DNA of 64,000 bases from Watersipora subatra (Eukaryota > Bryozoa > Gymnolaemata > Cheilostomatida > Watersiporidae). Positions 50,020-62,910 of the stretch are shown here, in pieces. Position 1 is the first letter of the stretch. Every line of letters starts with the position of its first letter. The notes beneath the pieces were generated by a model. It made no database searches. It had not been told where the DNA came from and worked only from the letters and a program-made list of their open reading frames with translations. The stretch lies in contig NC_088711.1 in the NCBI RefSeq assembly GCF_963576615.1, positions 38,374,621 through 38,438,620 on the forward strand, written 5' to 3'. The translations under genes and the position numbers were made by a program.

Positions 50020-53000
50020 AATCTACAAGATACAGGGTTGAGCTGGTAAAACCATGTACTGTAAATATAATCAGTCAACACCGCAGCAAATAGACAGAAA
50101 CAACTACTGAGATGTTGACTATATGTTGATTACTATTTTCTTTAGATATTAAGTTGGTATAATGATGTATATAAAAGTTGGTCTTTAATTACAAGAGTGT
50201 TACACTAAAGTTATTACCAAACTAATTTGTGTAATTTTTTGCTCAGTAAAATTCTTAGCATTAATAATATATATCACTAATTATTAAACATACATATTAT
50301 TAGTGTAACTATAATGTAATTTTAAGGTATAACTTATATATAACCGCATAATGTATAGTGTAACTTTAATTATTGAATAACTGGCCTTTTATACTTTGAA
50401 ATATTCATCAATTGAAAATATTTGAAACATGGGAAATGACTCAGGATTTTTACTAATGCCTCATCGACTTTATTATAACACCCTTATGATGAGAACAGAT
50501 TGAGGCACTTTCATTCATAGCTTTACCAGAAACTCTCAAGCGCCCTGTTTCTTATACACTTACCGTATCTGACAAATGACACTTTTTTCATTGTTGTACA
50601 AAATACATGATCTCTCAGCTTCATTGGATTTTTGTATTCGCTAAAGTTAATTCAAAAAATATGAATTGAATTAAGTCATGATAACTCTGCATAAACTATT
50701 CATAAGGTTTAACTTGTTCTTTGACTCTTAATTGTCAAGTTTATGAACCTAAAATGAAAAAGCTGGTTATTGTAACAGAGAGTAAAATGTATAAAAATGT
50801 AATTTTCTTTCTTAAAGACCGTAAGACTATGTTACAAGCTCTGAAACATTCACTTTAATAACTTCAACTACGCAATGACCTGTAATTTGTTAACTTATAT
50901 AAGTATACTAAACTCAGATTTAACTTGTTTGTAGTTGGATGCTGCATTCCATCCTCAATAGTAGAAATCAATGATGGTACAATTGAAGTCTTATACAAAA
51001 CTGGATTGTGAAAAAGTAAACAAATCTGCTTCAAAGTTATGACAAAGTTCTAGAAATATTTTTGTCAATATAAAATAAGCGCATTAGTAGAAGACTACGT
51101 GAACTGAAGCACTTAACGGCAGTTGTAAAACCTTCTATTGTACTGACCAATAGTAACAAATGACAGCTATAGGAGTTTTGAGTAAAAGCCTTTAGGAAAC
51201 CTTTTAGATCTGTTTAATAGACTAAGTTTTGGCAAAAAGAGATTTTTGTTTATGGAACATCATGCTTGTATTCTAAACATCTCAGTCCGATCTATTAGAG
51301 CTTTTAACATGTACTTCAGTAAAAAACTAAGTCACATTTTAACCCCCAAACTTGCATTAATTATGAGATATGAATATCTCTCTTTAAGAGGCGGAACGAG
51401 ACAGGTTTTTCAAGTTCGAGACGAGACTCGAAACACTGTCTTGTAAAAATTCGAGACTCGAGACACGAGACAGTAAAATAATGAGCATTTGGTGATGATT
51501 TCACTACACAAGTACTAGCGTACTTGATACATATAGAATTAATAAACCTTTTTTTAAATTGTACTTTCACCTGATGTAAATGATTTAAATACCACATTTT
51601 AATAGTGATATGCATGTATTTTTTTGTAAACAAAAGTGACACAAACAGTTCTAAAATAGCGAAGTTATATATTTCAAAGAAATTTGAGCTTGATTGATAA
51701 TAATTATTATAAACAAAATGCTTTGTACATGTAAACTTTTACCATATATTGAATAGGTCTTACTTTTTATTGCAATGTGTAATGAAACTGATAGCCATCG
51801 CTCTACAAAAAATACTGCAACTAAAAGAACACACGATAACACTTTCATTCTTATTGTTTCATTAATGTTAAGTTTTATTTGTGTATTAACTGTAGTATGT
51901 GAATTATATTTAAATTGTACTCATGAAATTATATGACTTACTGTATACATGTACATGTATATTCTTATACTGAACTAGCAATAATGTCATTGTTAACTAA
52001 ACACGGACTATGGTCGACACGGCCTTTCGTTCGTTTCTCTGTGTCCGGGCAAGTTTTACCCGCAGTTGGTAGCAAATAAAAGAGGCCTGAATTTTATGAA
52101 GGGCAGTTGGTGTTAGGACATGATACAATAAGATAAAGACATTTTACCCGCAATAGTCTTATTTATTAAATCGGATTATCCGGAGGGTAATTGGATACAA
52201 CCCGGTATCTGTTTTAAGGACACAGAACCGAACTACAATATATTAACAGGGCCGTTGTCCGGACTACATGATTAGACTCGGTGGCTAACATAATCAATAG
52301 CAGCAGGTGGTAACGGACCAGGTATAACTTTGAAGGCAGTTGCCCGTAATCCATTCCAATATATGGAGTTGTTGTTACCGCGAGAAGCCATGTTTTAACA
52401 ACCGTGCGCAAGCGCTTTTGTACTATTTCCTGTCTCGAGTTTGGCAATAGTTAAGTCGAGATGAGACCGATACGAGACGAGACAGGTCGATACTCGAGAC
52501 GTCTAGTGTCTCGTTCCACCTCTACTCTCTTTTCCTTTGTCACTTAAAAAGTGACAAAGAAAAAGAGAAATTTCATCAGCATAAATTTTGCAAAGTTCAC
52601 CCTGACTTAGAAATCTCACTAGAAGTCAACATCTAATTCCAGTGCCATCACTTTTCATGAAAAACAGTAGTACAGTTATGATTGATTACATATTAGTGTA
52701 TAATCCCCCTGTAACATTATTCTGCCATCTACCACTGCTTCTTGGTAATTAATAGGGAACAAGGTCATAGACTGGGACATTTTGTCGAGTCTAAGGTTTC
52801 CATAAAAAATAATGAAAAGCAGAAGTGTGAACTGAGCTAAGAGTTAGGAGTTATTAGACACGCTATACAAAGCTGTGTACAGAGTCTTACAGTAAAGCCG
52901 CACTCTCTCTCTCCTATCAACCAGCTATGTTCAAGTTACTATCTTCAGTATTAACTTCATAGTTGCTCATCAGTCTAAATAAACCTTTTTTTGTAATAGG

Positions 53001-55040
53001 GAAAGCAATTTTAAATATTATGTTTTCTACTGAAGCTATAGGTTACTTTTGCTGTTTTAGCTCTGAACTTTGTAAAATGATATAGAAAATAATTTTTGTA
53101 CAATAAAAATATGCAGCAAAACTTATTTATTGTTTTACATGTTTAGTTTTGCTGTTTTTCCAACCTGAGACTTTACTAGTAAAAAGAACAATGATGATTT
53201 TAGCTGAGGCTATGAAAATTCTCACCAAATCTTATGGATTCTAATTTCAAGACTGGCTTTTGTGGAGTCTCACTAAAATAATATAATTTGAATATTAAAG
53301 CTCAACTTTATCTAAGGTTTGATTAGAGCCTCTTAAGAACCTTCTAGACCTGTCTATTCTCAAAGAGAAAATAAATGGCTATTTATAAAACTTAATGTAT
53401 TCATTAAAATATCTCAACCAAGTCTGTATAAGCTGTTTAATACTTACTTTAGCAAAAAATGAAATTACAATTTAACCACCAACTTGCATTAAATATGATT
53501 CATTCAAAAGCGGCTCAAAAATTTCAACACCCTAAAAATTTTGTAAGTTCTTTCGGATGACGAAACCTAATTAGAATTCAGTTTCCATTTCCAGCTTCAT
53601 CACCTCTCATGGTACACGGTATCACAGTTTAGATTGATTGATATTTAATTAATGTAAGGCCTGTAGTACTGATATAATTGAGAGATTATACAATAATTTA
53701 TGGTTTGTCAGCAACCTTGTTATTGGCGTCAGTCTCCGGCATTTAGTAATCTTAGCAGTCAGGGTCATCAGTTTTATGATACAAAAGAACAATAGCATAG
53801 TCATTTGACTATGTGCCTTAAGTGGATGCTTATAGATATGATCTACATTAGAACACTTTTAGAACTCATACCTATAGAGGCGGCGGTTATAAATAACCAG
53901 ATACAGATCGTATCCACAGATTACCACTAAAAACTATTTTCATCCATGTACCAAAACAGATATCATACGCTGCAATGTTTATTGCTACTTGAATGTACAG
54001 TACATAAAACATACATGTAGATGTATTAATTTTTAAATATTCCTGAGAAAAAAGCACCAGATTTTTTTGGTAATCTTTGTACACAAAAGTATCACATTCT
54101 GATCCTGGTAGCTGATGGTCATTATAATAGTTTTATTTAAATGGGAATAACTACACATGTTACTTATATGACTAAAAAACCAAGTTTGCTGACTTTATCA
54201 GCTGTGTTTCTCAGATATGCATGAAAGACATTTCAGCAGTAATAAACAAAATTCAGTAAAACTACATAGTTGAAAAATAAACAAATTGTTTTATCTTACA
54301 GCGATCAGTTTAGAAAACATAAACTGTTACTGTTGGCAAGAGTCTCTACTCATAAACTTGATGCCTCTATTACAAATATCTCAGTCAAGCCTACAAAAGC
54401 TGCTTCATGTCTACTTCAGCAAAACAAATACTATAACTTTATAATTTTAATATTGATGAGCATAGAACATAGATTTGGTGCAAAACTACTAAGCTTATAA
54501 AAGCAAGTAAACTTACATTATAACAGTTTGAAGCAGTTTAAACCCACTTTTGTCAGCATTTAAGTAACATGCATCACCATTTTACAAGAAGCAAGTTGTT
54601 TCATTTTTTAAGCTAATTTGGTTATAGTAAGTTGAGAGTATATTTTTATTTTAACATAGCTACGTGGAGAGTGCCAATATATAATTAGATAAAATTAAAA
54701 TATGACTTTTCACTTTACATGCAATAGTTATATATAACTATAACTATAACTACAGCTATAGTTATAGCTACAGCTAAAGTTATAAAAATGGCTATAGCTG
54801 TAATTGTTGCTATGCTGAGTAGACGGTGTCAAGAGATAATCAGATATTACTTTCAGAAATAAAAAATCAAGGCCTTCAATTTTTTTACTTATTGCTTTCC
54901 TAACATAGATAATTACCTTATGAAACACTGGCTGCTAATACCCATACAACAAAGATTTCTTGAGAGTTATCTTTCATACTGTAAAATAACTCCAAATTTG
55001 CTGCTTCTATTGCAACTGTTGTGCTGCTCAGACTATGCAT
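50020..55040. other. Non-genic spacer, U3, right part
   Basis: Homologous to the right parts of U1 and U2 except for the hAT-like insertion 51386-52524. No supported gene. Confidence 0.5.
51386..52524. mobile_element. hAT-like non-autonomous transposon, 1.14 kb, private to U3
   Basis: Flanked by an exact 8-bp duplication, ctctcttt (51378-51385 and 52525-52532). Ends are inverted: left agaggcggaacgagaca, right end reads back agaggtggaacgagaca, followed by more cgagac-rich subterminal repeats. U1 (near 13155) and U2 (near 32940) have the empty site. No transposase frame was found. The 8-bp duplication and the ends fit hAT. Confidence 0.78.
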
Positions 55041-56461
55041 ACACACATGCACGCACATACATGTCAATATTTTTTGGAAAAACAATGCGAATCTACAAAG
55101 TTTTAGGCGCAAACGAGTTAAAGGTATTGGAGTTGTCCTATTATTGTAGAGACAACTGATAATGAAATTGACATTTTAGGAAAATTCAAGTTCTTGAAAC
55201 TTCTAGCATTGAACAACTTTGCATTTTCTAAAACATTGTATCAAGTATCCTGTTATTGCAATGCTCAGGCATCAGAAGTATTTATTGAATGCAGACATCG
55301 AAATTCTTAGAGCACTCGTAAGAATGCATCAATGGCATTGATAAACATAAACTATGCCCAGAATATTGGTGTTTATTCTTCCACACTTATCACAAACACC
55401 GTTTTCTGCTTTGTGACTTCAACAGACTACATGCACCATCATAATTTTCAGTTTCAGTGTCTAGACCCCTCCACAATACTATTAGATTACCAACTTTTAA
55501 AACACGTTTGTTCAACTCAGTACTAACTGATTTCTGTCTTTCTGTTTTCTTCTTTTAGACATATAATAAAACATTATTTTGTTGATTATTACTAATACCA
55601 ATAAAAACTATATATTACATACCACCTTTTGTCTTTGGTCTGTAAGTTTTGACATGGTGTATACTAACAGTAGCAGTAATGTGGTTGATGCTGAACAGGC
55701 TTTGTATTAAGAGCTGTTTGACATTACATTGCCTTGGCAGTATATTATCAAAGCAGAAACAGTATTAGCAATTTGTATAGCAAAACATAATGGCAACATA
55801 ATAGCCTTTTTATGAGCTACGATGAACATAAAAACACACATGAAAGTATACCAATCCTGAAAAGCATGTTAGGAAATGCTTCATGTAGATAAGATCTAGG
55901 TATAGCAGAACTTGAATACCATAACTTGATATGACAATAAATACCAGTTCACTATATTGCTTTATGTAAGAGTTGTCCTCTTAGTGATTATTCATGGACT
56001 ATATGCACCGTCAATCGATGACATTGTCAAGGTAAGATCAAGGTAAGGCGCATACATCAATAAACATTGCAGCTGTCAAACTTTTTTAATAGTTTGCCGC
56101 CGAGCATCCACAACAGCATGTGCATGAGCAGCACTTTGGTAATGGTGATTGTCCTTCACACATTGCTCAATCTAGATTGTATATCATGATCATTACTAGT
56201 ATTGACTAGCATTTCATTATTTCCAAGAGCACATTGTATAATGAGAAAGCTATATCATGGACTGGTCACTGAAGTAGACTCGAATGAGTTTGTGGTAATG
56301 TGAACATTGTTATCACAGACGATCACTGAAGTATTGTGTGATTAACAGTGACATACGGCAATAGAGTGTGTACCAGCCTTTACATATCGGTAACTCAACA
56401 TCTTTGCAGGCCAAACTGTTGCTCGAATAATTTGGTATCATTCTCTATGAAAAGACATCTA

Positions 56462-56500
56462 TTATTGTGTTTTGGCAATAGGCTTTTGAGGAGGCACCTT
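56462..56500 (-). pseudogene. Gene X, isolated terminal exon (U4)
   Basis: The terminal exon is kept (acceptor ttttaaag, KVPPQKPIAKTQ then TAA), but the preceding exon seen in U2 and U3 is lost with the accessory block, so this copy is likely truncated. Confidence 0.35.
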
Positions 56501-57655
56501 CTTTAAAATTACCAATTTTACAAGTTCTTGACAGGTCTAACTGCTGCTTTAGATAAAGTGGTTTCTTTCTTTTTGAGAAGATATCTATTTTTTTGGCACT
56601 TGGCAGCTGGCTGCCGCAAGCTGCCTGCACTAACTAAAATTTTGACGTTCTCTCATTATCGGCACTGATCTTTTTAAACTAAATCCCTGAGTGAAGCTCA
56701 AGGTTCTACCTTGAATACAAGTATTGAACCCTGACAACCTTCACACTATTAGTGATAGTATTTTGTATCTCTTATATGTGCTACTTTTTCTGACTTTAGA
56801 CCTTTGTATTTATGCCTGTAATATTAATACTTTGAGAGGGTATTTCACATCACTGCTGTCTCTATTGGGTTCATTTTCGAAATTGACTGCAAGCATTTTC
56901 AACACTATAACTTGTTACCACAAGTGTTTGTTAGCAAGGTTACTTGTTAATACCAATACTTGTTAACATTAGCACTTGCTAAAGCTAGAAGTTGTTAACA
57001 CAAGCCCTATTTGTTATACCCTAACTTAAGTTTTCGCAACTTTTTATTTATACCATGGTACTCTTCAGTTAACATTTACATATGGCTAAAAATAAGTTTG
57101 AACATTATATAGATATTGATGCCTTTAATAAACTTATTTGTTTCAAAAATCTACTTGGTACTTTACCTGATCAAATTGAAATACTTACAAAGCTTTCAAA
57201 GATGTACAATTGTTTTGTAACTAGTAGATTGATAGTTGGTTTAGTCAAAAGGAACATTTTGTGATCTGGTAAGGCTTACCCAGGGTCCTCATAGAACAGT
57301 CATTGACATTCCGAGTCAAAGTGTAGTTGCACAGAGGAATGTATTATATTCATTCTATTCACAGTTTACTCCTTAAACTTATAGTGAAAAAGTAACATAG
57401 CCTTGCAATTAGGCCAAGTTGGATTGCAACATAGGTTATCACTCTAGTCATAAAAGGACATCTCCATAAAAACCATCCAGATTCAATCTAAGGTTGTTCT
57501 TAAATCCATGTTATTTATACCAACAACAAGGCATTATCAGGCTATATTACGTTGTCCATTTACCAGTGTTCACGACAATTAGCTTTTAAATCTTAAATTT
57601 CAAATGTTGCAGAAGAATTCAGAATTTTTCCAAAGAATGAATTATATAGATGGAC

Positions 57656-57756
57656 CTGCTGAGCTGGAGATCCTTGACTGTCAACTACAGCTCGATTCTC
57701 ATTGGCCCACTTAAATATAGATCCCTCCAAATTGTACTTCAGCCTCTGAAGATTCC
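57656..57756 (-). CDS. Gene X internal exon (U4)
   Basis: Minus-strand exon, 101 bases, same borders and phase as U3; it opens NLQRLKYNLEGS and ends with the SPAQQ segment. Open frame and exact length are shared with U3, the main support for coding. The following 23-codon exon is missing in this unit. Confidence 0.38.
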
Positions 57757-59361
57757 CTGTAACAATATATTAATACTGTAATCCGTAATTATTGTGAGAC
57801 TACAATAAGCAATTCAAGATGTCAAATAGATGTACAACGGGTACATTGCAATACAAAAGGCATAGCCTAATTTCCTATAAAACAGTAGTAAGATGCTTTT
57901 TAGGCAAGTATAACAGATAAATAGACAACCTCTAGAGTATCACTGATCTGTATCTGGTGAATATCAAGAGGAATACTATAAACTATTGTGAAAATGGCAG
58001 ACTGTAAAGTTCAGTTGTCTAGCAAACAAGTTATATTCTAACAAAATATTTGTTAGTAAACAAGGAAAGTAACTCCAAAACTCCTTTAACGCTGTGCAGT
58101 TCAGCCTATCAGATTAGAGAGTACAAACGCACAGAGGATTTACTTCATACATGTATAATAGTAGATATATTCAATTGTATGCTTATGAGGAAACAATGGT
58201 ACTTTAAAGAATGCGTAAGTAATCTGAAGGAAGGTGCTCTAGGAAAGATTGGAAGTTGGTGGCTGTAGACTACTACCAAATCCAGATTTCTGACTAAAGC
58301 CATGAAGACATAGTGATTAGCTTAAATAGTCAGTAGTGGCTGAGACATACTATCACATTGTAAATTAACAGCTAGCAAGATCCATGTAATGGATTCTATT
58401 TTTCTTGAATCTTTGGGAGTCTTTATTTATTGAGTGACTTTTATTCTGTATATCCATTATAACATTTATGCATACTAGGAATTTATGCGATATAAATATA
58501 CATTTGTACAATTAAAATCATATTTCTCATGATATTTTTACAACAAATTGCTAATTCATATCTTATAGAAGTCTTCACTCGGCTCACCTGTTCAATCATG
58601 TCGACTTTGGTTGCCTTACTTCTTGTCACCTTTTATTTAACTTACAATTTTGAACATCCATTTTACTTTCTATGTCATTTTTTAAACAGCTCACCTGTTT
58701 AGTCTTGTCTATACTGGTTGTCTTACTTTTCGTCATCTATTATCTAGCACACCTGCTCGGTCATGTCTCAACCATCTACTACACTTTCTGTCATTGTTCA
58801 CTGCAGAAAGGGTGGCTGATCTGTAGCTGACGCTTACTATTGACTGTGATTGACCCAGACAAAGGAAAGCTTCATGTTTATGGTTGTAGTGCTGACAGAA
58901 GCCTTTTTATCCCCAGTGTCCTATAACAATACCATAATACTAAATGAAATGTGATTAAACGATTACATGTATATACGTCATTCTTGCTGAAAGCGAGGTA
59001 CTGACTTTCAAAAGAATTTTTGAGAATCGTCTCGTGTAGTTCTACAGGAGGTGTTAACAGAATGGACCCAAAGTAAACATAGAGCTAACATGTAGTTGAC
59101 TTACAATAAACGTAGATTGAACACGGGAGTCAGCATAGATTGAACATCCAGTAAACATAGAGTGAGCATAATTGAGAACGACCGGCAATTTGCCAGAATG
59201 TGGAGATACAAATTTACATAGTCATTTTATTTAGCAGCGCTGAGAATTAGGAAGTCCCAATCAGTCTTTATCAAAATATGGTATTAAAAGAAAATAAACT
59301 GCTTAGAAATGCCAAGTCATGTTCTCACTTCCAAGTGTTGATGATTGATGAGTATAGAAAA

Positions 59362-59421
59362 CTATATAAGGCTAACTACTTTACTCAGACATCAGATCAA
59401 GTGCAAGCACAGAGGAAACAG
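59362..59421 (+). promoter_or_regulatory. TATA box and probable non-coding first exon, copy D
   Basis: TATA box ctatataagg at 59362-59371 and donor gaaacag|gtaaat at 59421/59422. A second donor block ends at 59759 (aaacag|gtatat). Conserved with the other units. Confidence 0.55.
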
Positions 59422-60053
59422 GTAAATGTTTACTATTTACTCATATATAATAATAATGCTGATTTCTTTAAGCTAGTAAAATAGAAGATAGTTTAATAGT
59501 AAGTTAGAGTAACACTCTTGGGATTATAGACCAGCTGTTATGTACATCATTTTATTAGTTAGCATCTAAAAAATTAGCAATCAACATACAGTCAGCACCT
59601 TAGTAAATGCTAGCCTAACAATAAAGTAGAAGATGAACTACAAAAAGTTCTGGGTAACTTCTTAACTTTTAAATGTTGACCCTTAATAAAGATTGAAACA
59701 TGCGAAAGACCAGTTATTCGAGGTAGGCATTAGTTCACCTGCAAATACTGAGAAAACAGGTATATGTTTAGTATCAAGTCATATATATATAATAGTAATG
59801 CGAGAGATTTCACTAAGTGAGAAATACACAAATTAGTTTGTTAGTGAGTTCAGTATACATCGCTGAGGTGGCAGGATAACATCTGTTTAATATATCCTTT
59901 TGTTTGTTGAAATTCATAAGAGATAGCAGCTAAAATATCAGCCTATAAATCTCTACTCTTCTAGTGCTATTACACTGGTTAATTGTATCCATAATACATC
60001 CCTGTATCTTGTAGATTTACAGATTCTCTTAGGTATACACATTTTCTACAATA

Positions 60054-61227
60054 ATGAAGTTTATGGTAGTATTCATGGCTGTCTGCCTTGCTTTCCATCA
60101 AATCAGTGCAAGCGGCTATCAGAGCAGCAACAGTTTCGGCAACTTTAGGTATGTGTGCTTGTTGTTCTTTTTTTCGGTGTCTTATTTTCTGTTTTTTTTT
60201 GCTGATGAGAGAATATTATTCTTATTTTAAACAACGTAAAGGAGATTTTGTTAGTCACTTAAAATTAACAACTGTATACAACCCTGTCAACTATTAAAAT
60301 ATGAACGTATTTGTGTACTTTGAATCCTACACTTACGCTCATATCTGTTGAAATTTTCAACTAGTCTTATACTTCCCACAATGCAACATAAATATTTCAT
60401 ATTTTATATATTATGCTTCAGAGTTGGAGGAGCAAGATCTGGAGGATTACAGAGTGGGTTTGGAAGAGGGCTTGGACAAGGATTTAGTGGTGGATCCAGA
60501 GGAGGCTTTGGTGGATCGAGCAGAGGTTTTGGAGATGGATCCAGCAGAGGCTTTGGAGGTGGATCCAGCAGAGGCTTTGGAGGTGGATCCAGCAGAGGAT
60601 TTGGAGGAGGATCTAGCAGAGGTTTTAGAGGAGGGTCTAGTCAAGACTTCGGCGGATCTAGACAAGGGTTTGGAGGCGGATCTAGCCGAGGATTTGGAGG
60701 CGGAGCTGGCCGTGGTGGTTTCAGCAGCGGAGGCAGAGGTGGATTTAGTGGAGGTTCTGGAAGATCATATGGAAGATGTAAGTAATAATATTTCTAACAG
60801 TATTTTACTTTCAGTTAGTGTACTAATGTATTTATATTTTGTCACAGAAAGATATGTACTCATTATAGCTTGTGAATATAAATATCTATTAAACCTTTTA
60901 ATATTCTCATGAAAACCTGATGTAGTATTTACAAAAATTGCAGAGAAAAACCAAGATTGTAGCAAATGTCAACAAGAATTATTTTGGCGTCTTTTTCAAT
61001 AATTTAATAATTTTTTAATTTAACTTTTCAAAATTAACAGAATTTTTTAATATTTTCTAAAGCTGGCTAAATCTGAACTTTTATTTCTGACGACCATCGC
61101 ACAACATCTATGTCGATGCTTCTAATAAATGTTCATTTTTGTACAGCCTCTATGTTTATGGTTCTAAAGAGTGTTTGTTATTTGTTTCATTATTAACTGT
61201 CAATTTGATAATACTTTTACAGACTAA
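60054..61227 (+). CDS. Secreted glycine-rich repeat protein, copy D (three exons)
   Basis: Exons 60054-60148, 60422-60777 and 61223-61227 give 151 residues. The signal peptide differs from copy A by L4M. This copy is the most regular: several successive GGGSSRGF repeats, fewer acidic or Gln substitutions, and SYGR instead of THGR before the last Tyr. Introns are 273 and 445 bp with canonical borders. Intron 2 and its borders are identical to copy C over 470 bp although the coding repeats differ at many sites, so exon 2 and intron 2 have different recent histories. I consider all four copies potentially functional because each keeps frame, signal peptide, splice sites, TATA box and polyadenylation signal. 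Confidence 0.8.
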
Positions 61228-61397
61228 ATCTATGGACACCATAGACAACCTGTCTACACTGACTTCCTGCTGTCATATCTGATTGATAGGATGAAGGTCA
61301 CTTCATTTATATGTTAATGTAACATGTGAATACTAAATTATACCATTTTTAATGTTTGTAATCTGTTTTTACAATTTCTACCACTTGTTGATTTCAA

Positions 61398-61403
61398 AAT
61401 AAA
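61398..61403 (+). terminator. Polyadenylation signal AATAAA, copy D
   Basis: AATAAA in the same context as in copies A-C. Confidence 0.65.
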
Positions 61404-62910
61404 TGTATTTGTTTTATAATCTTACTTTATTATAAGTTTACAACATTTAAAAACTAAAGTAATGCATCACAAGCAAATAATTAAAGTTTTTAACATAAAC
61501 CACGAAATGAAATAAGTAACAGGTTGGCAGGTGAGCAATGCTTAGATAATAACAGTTACAGATATTAGTTAAGATGTTATTTAGTTGCTGTATTGGATAA
61601 AATCTTAGTAAACCTGATTTAAGATATTGTTTAAGATAACTGTTCTGAAATTGGATTAGATGGCATGAAAATGTATTTACAATATCAAAAGTGGGTATCA
61701 GGTTGGAAAATTTACACTTTAAAAGGCAGATTACGCCTCAAACACTAAAGTTGTGTGATTGCCTGTCAAACTTCAGACTGGTCTGCTTTGTCAGTTTGAT
61801 TAGGAGAGTGCTTATAGGTTAGTGGCTGTTTTTGACATCCCTGTAGGGCGTAGGCCTTTATGAGAGCTGTACTATCACTCTATTGTCTACATGTTATGAT
61901 ATGAGGTTATGGCTGCTCATGAAATTATACCCACAAGTTAAGAATGTCTGATTTACTCATCTGTTTCACTGTTATAATTTCTTTCGTACAGACAAGAAGC
62001 ACCATTAGTATTATATCTTAAATATAATGAGTGTCTATGCTTTCTATGGGGCTTCTTTAGAGGGATCCAAAGCAAATATATTGTCCACTCTAAATACATG
62101 TATCTGTACAGAAACAATTAATATTTGGCAAATCATGAGCTAATCTTTTATGTTGTGGTTGGGATAAAAGAACGAGAAAGTCATTCAATTATACATGCAA
62201 TTGGATATCATATCAATTGTCTAGGGCCACATTATTATTATTTATTGAAGCTGTTTGCTTTAGAAAACATTATAAAGAAGAAGAAGATGAATCAATTGAA
62301 TACTGTTTATTATATTTTTCCTGAGATGCTATCAGTAGCTAAAGTCAGTGCTGGTTTACTACTTACGGTTTTGCTACTACTATTTAAGTCAGCGAATAAT
62401 TTAGAAATACTACATGAATGTTTATACGTTGATGGCTTGAAATAGATTAGACTTTGTTAGAACATTAAAATTAAACTGAGATACAAAACTACTGGCACGT
62501 ACACAGGATAGATGGTTCTTTCAGACAAAATACACTCAACTTATTAGTCTAAAAAGTAATAGTAACCAATCCATTCAAACTATACTACTACAAAACAATT
62601 CTTTTTAAAAATGATTACAATATTGTTGCTGTAAATAGAAAGATACAAAGGTAAAAAGCGTACTTGGCATACTTTATACTACATAGTAGTAACATTAATA
62701 TCTTCCATGTATAATAATAGTACATTTAAAAATGAACTCACACCAATTTTTACATTAATTTGATTAGAAAGCATCGCTATTTACTTATCATTTGTGATTG
62801 TTTTTGATGTTTGAAGCAATCTGACTGCCAGGATGTTTCAAGATTTAAATCGATAAAACTTGATTACAGTTATAGCGCACAGACCGAGTAAAAGTGCAAT
62901 AATGTCTATA

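Larger units (their letters stand above)
36099..55044. repeat. Tandem segmental duplication, unit U3
   Basis: Third unit, about 18.9 kb, with the same gene order as U2: gene X exons (37723-37927, 41455-41555), glycine-rich copy C (43717-44894), inverted paralog (49222-49983). The accessory block is shorter (about 37680-40540). A private 1.14 kb hAT-like insertion lies at 51386-52524. At 49640-50900 it is closer to U1 than to U2, but at 52850-53220 it follows U2 and not U1, so its history is mosaic. Confidence 0.85.
55045..62908. repeat. Tandem segmental duplication, unit U4 (interrupted by Tc1 element)
   Basis: Fourth unit, starting at a very short CA/CG boundary tract near 55040-55062. The accessory block is reduced to about 0.2 kb (56410-56600). 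It carries the gene X terminal exon (56462-56500) and another gene X exon (57656-57756), then glycine-rich copy D (60054-61227). After about 61640 several pieces seen in other units are missing, and from 62580 the unit follows U3 (46680 onward). The homology stops where a Tc1 transposon begins at 62911; the inverted paralog expected further right would lie outside the window. Confidence 0.8.
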
